64,000 nt of DNA from Collybiopsis luxurians FD-317 M1 (Eukaryota; Basidiomycota; Agaricomycetes; Agaricales; Omphalotaceae): positions 65,841 to 129,840 of the forward strand of contig KN834761.1 in NCBI GenBank assembly GCA_000827265.1, in the 5' to 3' direction. Of this stretch, positions 46,600-59,300 are shown in pieces. The position numbers and the translations under genes were made by a program. A model generated the notes under the pieces. The model made no database searches, was not told the origin of the DNA, and saw only the letters and a program-made list of their open reading frames with translations. Position 1 is the stretch's first letter. Every line of letters starts with the position of its first letter.

Positions 46600-46670
46600 A
46601 CTCCATCCATCCATCCATCCACCCATCCGCCGGGGGTCCAGGTTAACTTAACTACATACATACATACATA
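46600..46670. repeat. Tetranucleotide microsatellites (CATC)n and (ATAC)n
   Basis: catccatccatccatccatcc near 46605-46625 and acatacatacatacata near 46655-46670. Confidence 0.9.
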
Positions 46671-46729
46671 GCGGCGTGAATATGTAAGTGAATACTTAAC
46701 CAGTGAACGTACAGCGAACTTGATATTTA

Positions 46730-46765
46730 AATTCGAACTTGAACTTGAACTTTAACTTTGAACTA
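46730..46765. repeat. Imperfect repeats of TGAACT
   Basis: Units of gaacttgaacttgaactttaactttgaac. Short imperfect 6 bp repeats without coding role. Confidence 0.8.
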
Positions 46766-47814
46766 ACGAGGGATGAACTTGGAACCCATCATCACGGTGC
46801 ATCGGGAATCAGTCTTGGTTACTTGACTTGACTACCGGGGGGGCCTCGAGGCAAAGAAGCGGAAGACGAAAGGGGAAGGGGGGGAGGGAGGCGGAGAGGT
46901 GGTGCGGTACTGAACGTAGTAATGGTAATAGTGATAGTATTGTACAAGTAACGCATTACAGTACATGAATTAAATTTACTCATACACAAAGTCCGAGTGT
47001 GGAAGAAAGCGGGATGTGAAGAGAGCGGGATGTAGGAATAAGTCAAGATGGAAGTACGCGTAGAATACTGGCTGGTGAGGTACTAGGTACCAAGTACTTG
47101 GGGTGTTTTCTTTTCTCCGAGTTAGAGTCTAGGCAGGGCAGGGCATACGGGCATGTACGGAACTGTTTGTACCGGGACCCAGGATGCTACGAGTGATATG
47201 TCCTTGAGATTTAGTTTGGGACTTGGCAACTTTTCGGTTTGATGGAGGTTTTGTTTAAGGAGAAGAAGAAGGAGAAGGAGAATAAAACGATACAAAAAAA
47301 AATACTTGATACTTGAAGTATGGAGAGGGATACAATTATGATAGTCACAAAAAGCCGTTCGAATCAATCAATTACTTAACCATCATCAATGCATCATCAT
47401 CGACTGAAGAACGAGAACGAACGAGGATTGACTTTTCATTCTGATTTGATGACCCTCCGAGTCACTTTCTTTTGAACGGGACGGAAAGGAGATCTAAGGG
47501 GAACGACGCGAAGACGCGAAACGTAGAGACACCAGAGACTCACACGGGCGGACGTTCGGTACCGGTGCCTGGAGTTTGGAGTTTGAAAGGATGGAGAATC
47601 GGAGAAGGTTGAACACTGAAGTGAAGACTTTGAGAAGGTACTCACTCTCAGGTACTCACTCGGACGTGTAGCACTTGTAAATGATCGGCGGTATAGTATC
47701 GATCCCATTCAAACCATCGTACCCCTACCCAGCCCCTAGCTGGAGCCGGAGCCCTGAACATCTCGTCCTATTGACTATGAGTATGAGTACGACTATGACT
47801 CACATCAAGTCGAA

Positions 47815-47850
47815 TCTTGTCCAATCCAATCCCATCCAATCCAATTCAAG
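47815..47850. repeat. Short tandem repeat of CCAAT-like units
   Basis: tccaatccaatcccatccaatccaat contains several CCAAT pentamers in tandem. This could be simple repeat or a cluster of CCAAT-binding (HAP complex) sites; the distance to the cyclin start (about 1.5 kb) makes the latter uncertain. Confidence 0.6.
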
Positions 47851-49311
47851 TATATTTTCGTTCGCGTTTTTGACGCGACAGAATCAGACGTGTGTGTGTA
47901 TGTATGTATGGATCGATGGATACATAGGATAAACATACATACTCGAGTCCCGGACTCGGATTGGGTTGGATGAGTCGATGAGGGGTGAATGTTTGAGGTT
48001 GAAGGTTGAGCGTCGAGGGTTGAGGGGTGACTGTTGAGGTGCGGTTCAGTTCGGGGTTGAACTTGACCTTGTTTTATCGAGTCCATCCATCGAATATGTT
48101 CGGGACGAGGCATTGAGATATGAGGTTGAGGTTAAGGTTGAGATTGAGCGCTTGAGCAATCGAGAGTCCATGATGGAACGGTTTTATCGTGTTAATCTCG
48201 CCTATCTCGTAAATCCATCTCCAACTCCCACAGACACGCAACACGTTACGCACGCACAGGGGGGTCTCATACCGATACTCGCCCATACCATACGTGGCAC
48301 CCATGCAACGCTTGGGACGAAAGAAGCGTGGTATTCAGGTCCCTAGTAGTGTGGTCGTGTGCAATGTAATGGTACGGTACGGTTAATACGAATGCACCGA
48401 TACCCATGTTCATGAATGTTTATGAATGTCCACGTTCACGTCCACGTCCACGGCCACGCCCCTGTCTTACCGAGGGCATATGAACACCGGACTCGTGAAC
48501 TGTGAACCGAAGGTTTTCTCGAAAAATCACCTACTGGTGAGTGGCCAGGGCCCCTTGATTTCTATCGGCTCGGGTCGGGTCGGGTTTTTGATTCCGGGAC
48601 GATATTGAGAAAGAGAATTTTGTTCGGAAGGGCTTGGTCGTCGAAGAATTCCTGAAGGTTGCGAAGGCGAACTCGAGTATGTGCGTGTGATCATGAACAA
48701 GGTTAAGTATGCGGGATTAGCGCAGATAAAGTGTTAAAAACCGCAAACCGAGTTGAGTGAGAGTGAGTGAGTGCGTACGTGTGGAATGCTTGGATCATAG
48801 AAGTGCTTCTTCTGATTCAGCCTGACCCAATGGAATCGGAAAATACGACTTTATCGCGTCTACGCACACGATACAGGTTGCTTAGAAGATTAGAAGGGAG
48901 GCTGAGTCATTTTTTATAGATATGTACAGTCATATAATTGATTTGGATTACTGTGCAACTCTGTACGCCATTTAGGCCTGAATAGGAAATACGAGGTGTA
49001 CTGCGGGTCTGCGGTTACATGATTGTGCGATGACAGTGGTGGTGACGGACGGATAACGGCTTGGTCGGGATACCGGTAAACAAGCTTACGAAGGGGAGCA
49101 GATCGGCCCCGGCACGGAATAATTAAAATCGAAAAATGTCGTCTTAAAATGGAAATCGAACCAGTTCGAATCTTTCCCCATTTGGGTGAAAGACACAGAT
49201 CTAAGAGTCAACGCTTTTCTCGGCCCTCACATCGTTGCTCTTTTTCTTCCGATACATATATATAATGCCTTTCCTCACTCTAGGTCCAGCCACCGCTCCC
49301 GCCGCAAAATC

Positions 49312-50404
49312 ATGTACTCGCCTGCAGCTTCTTCGTCGTCGTCCTCTACAACATCATCGCCTATACACCCTTCTAGTCTGGTATCACCAGCAATGCATTC
49401 ACAGGCTATCCTCGACCTCGTCGACGTCAAGGTTTCTAAACAGTTAATTGGTGAGTCTCAGTCAACTTTTCGACTTGTCTCTTCTAACTTTCTTTTAGAA
49501 TACGTCGTAGACTGCGTAGCAGATACAGTCGACTTTGCAATGGGCAGATCATCATCACATTCAACAAGGGGCAGATCACTCATTCGTCGTCCGGAACTTG
49601 TAAAGTTCACCACCTTTGTCACCGACGTCCTACAGAGAGCAGAAGTCACTACCCCAGTCATTCTCGCCTCGTTAGCCTACATCGATAGGGCAAAACCCCA
49701 TTTACATATCGCTCTCGAAGAGTGGGCCCTCGAAAGGGTCTTTCTTGGCGCTGTCATTCTCGCTTCAAAGGTATGTCTTCTCCCAAATCCCTTGTTGCTT
49801 TTCTAACTTGGTTTTCCAGTACCTCAATGACTCTACACTAAAGAACGTCCACTGGGCACTTTGTACCGGCGTATTCGGCAAACGAGACGTCGGTCGTATC
49901 GAGCGAGAATTTCTCGACGTGTTGGATTGGGAGTTGAGCATCTCGGAAGACGATATCCTCGCACACCACGCTGGTATTTACGCTGTCATCGCTCCTTCCG
50001 CTTCCATGTCCCCTTCATCAAAGAGACACCTCCGTTCTCATCACAGCAACAAACCCATGTCTCCCTTATCGCCTCCCCGCCACCACCCCCATCGCTCGTC
50101 ATGTCCTGACCTCGAGCCGTCCAGCCCAATGTCGGATTCAGACGGCACGTCATCGCCTCAGACGCCTTCTACCCTCAACTCCTCGTCACCCGAATCGTTC
50201 ATCCCTTCGTCGTCATCGAAACCTCACCACCACCACCATCATCACCACCACCATTCGGTCGCCAAACACGTCCCCTCTTCCTCCTCCTCCTCCTCATCAT
50301 CATCAGCCTCGGCGTCGTCGGGTATAAGAGAACTAATACGTTCCTTCCCCATTCCTTCACATTCTCATCATCATGCGCAAAGTCATTTCCCGATACGGGT
50401 GTGA
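49312..50404 (+). CDS. PCL-type (Pho85-like) cyclin
   Basis: Exons 49312-49450, 49499-49770 and 49820-50404 give 331 residues. Intron 1 is 48 nt and open in frame, so it can be mistaken for coding; removing it joins Q-L-I to E-Y-V-V-D-C. The cyclin box spans about residues 75-175: T-x-F-V-x-D-V-L-Q-R-A, P-V-I-L-A-S-L-A-Y-I-D-R, F-L-G-A-V-I-L-A-S-K-Y-L-N-D, and F-L-x-x-L-D-W-E-L. These are the hallmarks of the PCL1/2/9 group, which activates the CDK Pho85 in cell-cycle start and polarity. The C-terminal half is low complexity, with Ser/Pro runs, a stretch of ten His, and a poly-Ser run, and contains S-P and T-P sites. An upstream in-frame ORF start at 49186 was rejected in favour of the ATG that follows the CT-rich leader. 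Confidence 0.9.
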
Positions 50405-53329
50405 TTCTGCCCCCTCACGTTCCTTGATTTGCTACTGTTTCTTTTCCACTTCGCATGCATGCTGTCCTGCTCTGCTTTCCGCACTCCCTCAGTCAATTCA
50501 TCTTTTCTCATTCGCACGCACACTGCACACAAGTTTTTTTTTCTCGTACACACATATACGCACATCCACACACACACACACACAGATCTCACACCATCGT
50601 ACCCTCCATCAATTTATCAATTTATCAATTTATCTACCCAATCTTGTCCTGACCTGATTTCGCACTGCATCCAGATCATCTCTCGTTGCATCTCTCGTTG
50701 CACATTCCACTCCCCACTCGAATTAGTCTGTCTTGTTCTTTATAGTGTACATTCAAAGTATAAACTTATTTTCCCCCCTTTCGAATTCCGAAGATTTTCG
50801 TACAAGTACATATTATCGTATCCTATTCGTATTCGTAAACATTAACAATATGCGTTTTTTTATTATTGACACTCGCTCGCGAGCTCGTTAGCTCTCCCTT
50901 TGTCGTGTCCTCTTGATTTATTCCTTCTGGCTCCACTTGATTCTCTTCGTACGTATGTACATACTACCTACCAACCTACATAGTTTGTCGATGCACAGTG
51001 CACACGAAACAAAAAGTAGTGCACGCTCGAATAGCGAATAGCAAATTTGCTTAACGTCTCATTGTCTTGCTCGAAAGGAAAACGGAAAAACGGAAAATGT
51101 TTACCATCTTTGGTGTGATTATCTATCTACTAATAAGCAGTGAGCACAGCAAAGCAAAGCCCAGGCCCTTAAGCTGTTCGGTACATATGTACCCGAAGTT
51201 CAACGAACGGAATTTGTGTGTACCGAGATGGATGACTTGAGATGGGATGATGGGGAGAAGCGTAGGGACTCTTAGTTGTTGGAATTTATCTCTCTATTGA
51301 CGTTGGACAGACAGACAGGGAGATAGACAGATAACTTACGGTTATTGGCGTCGGATTGGACAATGGAAGACAGACAGTCAAGTTGTTGGACAGTTGGACA
51401 GACGGATTCCAACTGATTTCGTATGTATGTATGTATTGAAAGACTTGAACTTTGAAGGAATTCGATCAATAGGTCATGGACGTGTCATTGAGTATGAGTC
51501 TTACTCTAGTATGAATGAATGAATGAATGAATTTATACGTTGATATATTAGAGTAGAGTAGACTTGGTCACGGTAGAGAAGAGTAGAACAGAGTAGAGGG
51601 TTTTTTGCTTGCGATGTTGTACTATGCACATAGATACATGGAAAAACATAGATGGATAAAATGAACGTGTTTACGTTCACCTATAACCGAGTGGGGTAGT
51701 TAGTACTTTGTCGGTAACCGGTAATGGGATACTCGAATAGGCGGGTCACGGTGGTACTGCTAGAATGTGGGTTGGCGTTTGATGAAATGAAATGATACCT
51801 TTTTCGGAGAGTAATGGGGGAAGAAGGGGGGGGAGGGGGTCGTTGGTGGGGTTGGGCGATTTGGCGTTACTGTACAGAACTTGGACTTACTGGTTCCGGG
51901 GCTGCCAGTTCGTCCGAGTCATACCCACCCAGTGCAGGGGCGACGGAGTCGCACGAACGCGTGCGAACGCGACGCGTCTGTGGGGGTCCCCAGCTTCGAG
52001 TTATTGTGAGTCATGAATGTGCACGAGTGCCATGAACGGATCTATCCTTCTCGGGAAAACTTGGAAGAATCGGAATCAAAAACATTCATACGCGTACTTA
52101 CTCACTCGTACATACTAATGTTATTATTATTATTATTGTACACATACAAAAGAAATTCGAGTCGGATCGGATTCGGATGAGTGGGTGCTTATCCGGCATT
52201 CCGGGATGATCCCTTCCTTCCCTACGACTCTAACCATGTGCGTGTGCTTGAACGCGTCAAGGATTGGCTTTATTTAACAAATATGTGTATATTGTAATTA
52301 CGATGATTAGGCTAGTCATCGTAGACTACTACTTGAGCCAGTGTACAAACTTTACGATGGAAGGAAGGAAGGAAGGGTCGACTTAGGGTGATGAAATCAT
52401 CGATAAGACCACGCCTTGCCTTCTGCTCCACCTGCAATTGAAGGAACGTTCGTAAAATTCCACAAGTTGTGGCGTGCTTTTTTAGAGTTTCGGGGAGGTA
52501 GGTTTCTTTTCGCCTGCTCGTGTAATTCTATCAGATGGTGGTGTAGGGGTCTAAATCGCGTCTTGGTCTCGAAGCCTGATTTGCGGAGCGACCGTAGCGT
52601 ACTTTCCTTCTTCGCTTCATCGTCGAATAATTTTGGTTGTGATTCACCTCGTGGCAATCAATGACTGATGCCGCTTTTGAATACTGATGCCGATGTAGGT
52701 ACTAGATTACCTGAATTGATGCCGCTTGGTAAACTAATCCCGAAGCCCGATTTACGCTGACCACGCATGCCGAAGTTTGGAGCCGCAGTTGATCAGAGCG
52801 CTGATGATGCCGCAATCCGATCCCGCCGTCGTATTTGGGTTTGTTGGTTTGTTGAGACGTTCAACGTTCATCTCGTATGATGTCGTACCACATATTCTGC
52901 TAGCTACTAGATATGTAGTAGTACAAATCACTTCGAGGAAACCGCAGAACATGCTTGGATTTCCAGAATCACTTGCTACTAACCGTTCCAGCCCGATGCT
53001 GAACACTGAACACTGAACACTGAATATCGTGCCGACCGAATACTACTCAAAAGTCGGGTCGGTCGGGACAGGAACTGGAATAATGCTTCCGAAAAGCCGA
53101 ATTCCTCCTCCTCCTCCTCTCCTCCTCTCCGATCACGACGTCGGATGCGGATGGGGCGGGCGGGTCATTGTATCCTGCTATGATTTGTTGACCTGTCGAT
53201 AAATTTCCGGCTACCGGTACCTTATGATATCATTTCCATCGAGAACGAGAACCAGTTCAAGTCTTTTCCGCGAAATGAACTGACATGTCATTCGAACATT
53301 GCGTACATCGAATGTTGAAGGATGGAGAT
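50405..53329. other. Microsatellite-rich non-coding region downstream of the cyclin
   Basis: No gene is supported. Simple repeats: CA run at about 50565-50583, (atcaattt)n at about 50608-50632, GAATGAAT at about 51508-51532, TTA run at about 52120-52138, GGAA run at about 52360-52377, gaacact x3 at about 53000-53024, and CTC-rich run at about 53103-53130. The first few hundred bases should be the 3' UTR. Confidence 0.5.
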
Positions 53330-56300
53330 TGAGAGACTCCAGTGCTCCAGCTGTCGATCCCGCCCGGATACAAAGTCATACATGATCCCGCACGATTCGG
53401 AATTCCAGATAGATTATGTATGACATGTTGTAACTTTCTCTCAATCTACACGCTCAGGATACTAGAGCGAACTGAGATGAACACTCCCCGCGAAGGGATC
53501 ACATCAAACGTTTACTTTTTCACAATGTTGCATTGTCACGTCGTGCGTGTGGCTAAAGCCTAACTGAGCGCTCAGTGCCAGCTGCGGGAGGTGTCGACTC
53601 GTTGCCATCGACTACCAGCTATTTACCCAAAAGTAAAGACCGACCGCCAGCCATGACAGCCGCAGTGCCACTAGAAAGACAAAAGACGACTTGTGATTCT
53701 TGGAAGGTACAGCCGGAAGCGTTCACACCGGAAGATCGAGGTCGGAAATTCTACTTTCCGAAAATCCCATCCTTCAACGTGTCAAGTCTCCACAAATTGG
53801 CTCTCAAGTCTGATTCTTTGCAGGCACCCGGATGCCAGCGAAGTGTCAGTGGCAGATTAAGTACACTGTGTGTTGGCCATTGAGATTCAGGGCACTGGAC
53901 CACCTAATCCACGCTCCGTCGTTGTACCTGCCATCGGTGAGTACTCAAGTACTTAAGTAGTAGTAAAAGTCTTAAGCGATCGTGGCGTGACGGGGAAAGG
54001 GCCAAGAACCTCAAGGTACTACATACAGGGCTCACGATCTGGTTCTAGAGTGATTCTGAACATACACCTGTCCATCGACTTTCAGTCGCTTGGCTACATA
54101 GGAACAGAGTCGGGAGCTCACAAGTACTTAGGAACGCACAAGTGGGTCATATGGTATGGTATGATATATACTGGTATTATATCCTTTGATCCTTTCGAAA
54201 TGATTGGAATGCTTGGAATGTTGGAAATAGTCTCGCACCGCTCACTATCCCTTTCGATGAGTTCCCCTGTGGCGTTAAAATATCACATACATAGTTAACT
54301 TGTGTATGTAGCGGAGCACCTCCAGTCATTCAGGACATTCGTTGAGTCCTGATTACTGCAGGGGTCCGTGCCTGGGTTCATCCACGTTATTTTTTTCATA
54401 AGATAGAGTTGTCCTATGTGTCGCACATATATTAAGTTTACTTTAAGAATCGGTTCCGCGATACTTGTCAACGCCCAGGCTCATGTCCCGACTTGTCACT
54501 TTAAAATGCTTGAAAGGAAAGTAGAAAATTCTTAGTCCGAGTGAACCAGCCACGAGAGCAAAGGCTGGCTGACAGTGGAATTTCCGCCAATTTCGGAATA
54601 AAGTCCTTTTCCCTCTTTCCGTCGGGATACCCGGGAAAACTTTATTAGCCCTGATGCCTGCGCAGAGGTTCTTGTAGCGAAATCAGTTTTGACTCATGGG
54701 ACTGGGGTGGGTACGTGGTACGTACGTGTGTATTGCATTCAAACATACCGCTTCCAGGCTACATCCCTATGTAGGCGGGAGAACGGATGAAAAGAAGTCA
54801 TCATTGAAAACCGCCAAGATTTGAATCATGATCATACGATGGGAAGTAAAGCGCCCTTGGCTCTTCCAACAGCTGTTGAACGTACGTGGAGCCAAGAATT
54901 TAGATCCTCCATCGTAGCGCCTTACTCAATGGGGAGGACATTTTTCCGCCCCCAAGGTTACCGAGCTCGTTGAAACTCGAGACGGTGGGACGTCTGCACC
55001 GACTCTCGAGCTCAAAATTGGTATAGCCGACGTAAACCGTTCATTACCGACTACAGCGCACCCCGCGCCCAAGACGGTTTTCTTCATTTCGTTGACCCTG
55101 TGGAATAGAATTGGTAGCTACGTGTCCGGAGTTGATGAGCGCTTAATGTATGTTCAGGGTCTTGCGCGTCAAAAAGCTGTACAGTACTGTGGATGTTGTT
55201 TTGACCAAAAGAGGAAGAGCAAAGTCGGAAGATGTATACACACCTTTTTTCATTGATTCAGTTTATTGCGTGAGCAATGTGGGTCGATTTAGAGTGATTG
55301 ATTGGTTGGTCTCGTACGAGGTTGATGTGGGGAGATATTTTATTTTTATTTTTATTTTCTCAAAGTGGCATAGCTGAACACGTTCTTGATGAAGGCGTTA
55401 GTGAGTCACTGCTGGTGGGAATATTGCACGTGAGTAGTGAGCTACGTGGCTCAGTTGGCCCCCGGCTGGTTCGGTTCGGCTGTTGATCGCAATCTCGGTC
55501 CCTGGACGGCTGCTCGGTAAAAAATCCGTTGACGATTAAAAAGTTCCTGTGAGTCAGCAAACGACGCGTCTTACTCAGTCTCAGAGAACGTTTCTTTGTC
55601 AGTAAACGACGCGTAGAAAGACGCAGAATTGCGTGGAATTCTCGTCGATAGAAAAGATTGCTCAGCTTTTGTTGCTCGATTATTCTTTCAATTTCCGTTT
55701 GCTACCCCAAAGGTTCACCTATATGACCCTGTAGGTGACACGAAAATACTCCGTCGAGCCTCCGTCAAGCACGGTTGCGAAGGTCGACTCTGAACTTGCT
55801 TCAGGGATGGCTCGGTAATAGACGGGTGCGATTTCAAGATTATAAGATACCATATAGAGCGGTCCTCCGAACGTTGGTTCAGGTGTGAATAGACGCGTAC
55901 GTGTTTGATTCACCAACAACAAGAGCTCCAAGGCAAGATCCTTCCGACGTCAATGAAGGAGCGCATTACAGAAGATCTTTGATGCTCTGCGACGGGGGCG
56001 GCTATCTCTATCCTGGAATTGGTTCCGAGAACGCTCCGAGTCCTCAGCCGCCCCGTTTGCTGATGACGCCGCCTTCCAATGTCCACTCCGAATCCCATTC
56101 TGTGATATTTTTGTAGTGGAAACTGCGTTGATGCCACTCTCCCGTTTTTCCGCCGCCTTCAGTTTCTCTTATGGAATCCATTGACGACGAAGTGATTGCT
56201 TTACTACCGTCAAATTATCCACGTTTCTCTCCGCGTTCTCAGTGCTTATCAACTTGTCCCTCGGACTTATTCACGGCAAGCATCTACATCTCTCATATCA

Positions 56301-59300
56301 GCTCAATTGTTAGTCAACTAACCAGTAGTAACTACGGGTGTGACGGCACGTACTACAACCACGACCTTCGGAAAAATGACCGATTGAGGGAACTTCATCA
56401 AAGGCAATTAGTCCAATAGATTTTGCTGAGTGCCTTCGTTCTATGTACGAGCCAATAGAATGTATAGTAATTCCTCTAACGTTCGAGACTCAGGTCTTTA
56501 CCTCGGAATGGAGTTGGTAGGCCAGCTGAACCGCCGTACATGGTAAATATAGAATGGCTCTTGAAGCCAGCGAAATTCATCCTGATAACCGGTGCTCAAG
56601 CTTGACGTTTAGACCTTCCAACATTGCATACAATTGGAAAATTCCTAGAGAAAGCGTGTTCACTGCTTATCAGTTTATCTGCCAAATTTTCGAGCATCTT
56701 GTTATCGATGTTCGCGAGCTACTCATTCCCTAGAATGCCCTATCTACCCCGATGCATTCACTTCACATGGATTCTGATCTGCAGCAGGACCTGGATTTCT
56801 GTCCTCGAGTCCTTTTATGGCGTACTTGGCTCGGTTGGTACCTGTTGGCACCAGTCTCTTGCACCGAGTAACTTCTCTGTTAAGTAAACCGGCGGTGAAG
56901 AATAAAATTGTGCCAGATTGTACCTCTCATTTGCGTTCTGATGCGACGCTTCAGTCTTTTGAAAGGAAATCATCAGTTTTCAGATTCGAAAATTCCTTGT
57001 AATTTGAACCGCACGCCGGTAACTTAGCGAATACGTATAACAACCTTCCAGAAACGTACTCGACCAGCCGAACGTTGTACATAACCAACTTCAGCTGACC
57101 CACTCTGAACACGGAATAAAAAATGAACTTGAGCCCCCAATCGCGAATTGAATTCATTATCAAAGTCAACATCACTTACTCGACATCTACTCAAGAGCCT
57201 GACTGAATTAGCTCGTCCTTTTAACCGTTCCATCCATATACACTTTCAGATGATGTGATATACGCACAGTCAGTATCTGTCGCTGAGCAAACTAAGTCGA
57301 ATGATATGTGGTAACTACCTCCCGCTTCCAGTCAACAATGACACAGAGTCAAAGCCGACAAAAAGGACAATATAACTGGTCGACTGGCCAGCCTTGGGGC
57401 CATGAGTTGATGTTAATAACATGGGTTTCCAAGTAGCTTCAAACTTGATACCATATACACCGTGTCACCAGTACATCGTGTCCCGTAGCCACATGTCCCA
57501 CCAAGGGGGACGACTCCGCAGCGAACGAGGTACAGCCACCGCTCCCTTGTAACCAGTCTTACTAGGTCCTACTTGCGGTAATGACAAGTTCGAGAAAGCT
57601 TGAAGAATAACTGAAGGCCGCCACCATCGTGAAGAATACCTCCACCATCTATCAACATCGACAGCTACAACCCTGCATCGAGTGATACCTCGCCATACTT
57701 GTATACGCGGTAACGAACCGCTGACCATACATAGATGATATTTCTCGGTATGCTTTGGCCGTGGCACTGTGATTGTTATTGGCGCAGCGCATTCTGTCAG
57801 TTTAGGTAGTGTCAAGTTATCAGAGCGTAAGGAGGATTATATGAACGGATGAAAGCACGGGCTACTCGGAGAGCATTCGAACTCTAACGATGTTTTTATA
57901 ATTATTTCTGAAAGCCTTCAAAAGCGCACTATACCATTGAGTGCATACTTGCACACTAGCGAAAGTTTCGCTCGGGACAGTAATGACAATCAGGTCCGAG
58001 ATTCATGTAGTTCACTTCCAGTTCATTTCGAGACTAATTCTGAACTCCCATTAGCCTTTCCGTCAAATGATCAAAATCAACTACATAATATAATTGACGC
58101 GATATTTTTCTAGACTCAGAATCTAGAAATAGAGTAGAACAAGAGCTGCGCCGACATGTAAACGTACGACCGCAGCCTGAGTACATACATTGGAATCTGG
58201 CAGCTGTTGAATGGTGAACCAATGCTTACGCTCCGAGTTGAACTGAGCCAAGGAAAATAGAATGGCAGCTGCTACGGAATCAACGGAGAAAACTGTACGC
58301 ATCAACACGTTAAATCCAACCGTATAGAGGTGGATGGCAGGAGATCCAATTCATTTAGAAATCATCTGAAGGACCTAAATGTACGATTGCGATGGATTCG
58401 GAGTGGCGATGTCGACTCACTAGACACTTGACCTGCTCAAGATTTAGGAGTAACTTAGGAGCATCCGTCTAAGTCTTCTAAGATTTATGTTCTACATAAT
58501 GACTGAGGGCAGACGTCTGAAATTGATCGGGGGGGGAAAGTCTAGGCCATTCTACATTTGGAACATTCGGAGTCTTTTGCGGTGGATGCTTTCTGGCTCG
58601 GCACATGTACATAGGTCGATGATTTCATGGTTGAATGTACTGATTCAGATAGAGCGCGTGCGCCCATTTCGGCCTATCTGCGGATAACATGTTGCATCTA
58701 CCTACATAGTTGCAGTGCGTCGTCTTGGTTGCCTTTTCGTGGCTTGACGTTGCCACTAGCCGCATGAAACGCAATCGGGCCTAGTTTACAATAGCACCGT
58801 ATATGTAGGTCCTAGTAGTTAGGGAGGCTTTGAAGTACAATCAGAAGTAGATTATCTCAATAGAGAAATTTTTTATTTCTGAAGAGTGTGAAAGACTGTC
58901 CAGGCGAGCGTCGGGACTTGAAGTCGGTAGGCGGGAAAGGTTTGATTGACGAGCTGATGATTTAGTCACAAATTGATGCGCCGTCGAAATGCTCATCTAC
59001 TGTCAACTGTCAGACAAACATAAGTAACAAAATCTCATTTTCGAAGTGCGAATCGACCGCTTGCTCTACAAAAGGTTCCGCCCAGAATTACTCTATCAAG
59101 TCCCAATTCCTCGCTACAGTTTTGGGTCCGACCGAATCTTGAGCTTGTTTAGAATATACACATCGCAAAGCCGGTGTGCGAGGTGTCACTCAAGTTGGGA
59201 CCGTACTAAGCACTTACCTTCTATCCAGTTGCAAGTGGAGCCGTATGTAGGTGGACGCGCTCTGAGAGGCGATGGGAGCCGAATGGCACCGGCCGTTTGT

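Larger units (their letters stand above)
42160..49311. other. Long non-coding or unassigned region upstream of the cyclin gene
   Basis: About 7 kb without a supported gene. Frames such as 42301-42708 (plus) and 44574-45035 (minus) have no family resemblance and look like chance. From about 45.8 kb the sequence becomes rich in simple repeats and acttgaac-like and tacatac-like motifs. This suggests a long promoter or 5' UTR region for the cyclin, or a slowly decaying insertion. Confidence 0.45.

Noticed and set aside
46800..46920. G-rich tracts (gggggggcctcg, ggggaagggggggaggga) as a possible telomere or G-quadruplex element
   Set aside because: They are not telomeric repeats of any fungal type (TTAGGG absent). 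A G-quadruplex is possible, but nothing else supports a function.
49143..49180. gaaccagttcgaatctttcc as a possible tRNA T-loop
   Set aside because: No acceptor, D-arm or anticodon stem can be folded around it.
53575..53883. 102-codon frame in the right arm
   Set aside because: The matching stretch of the left arm (39.6-39.95 kb) does not keep the frame, so coding is unlikely.
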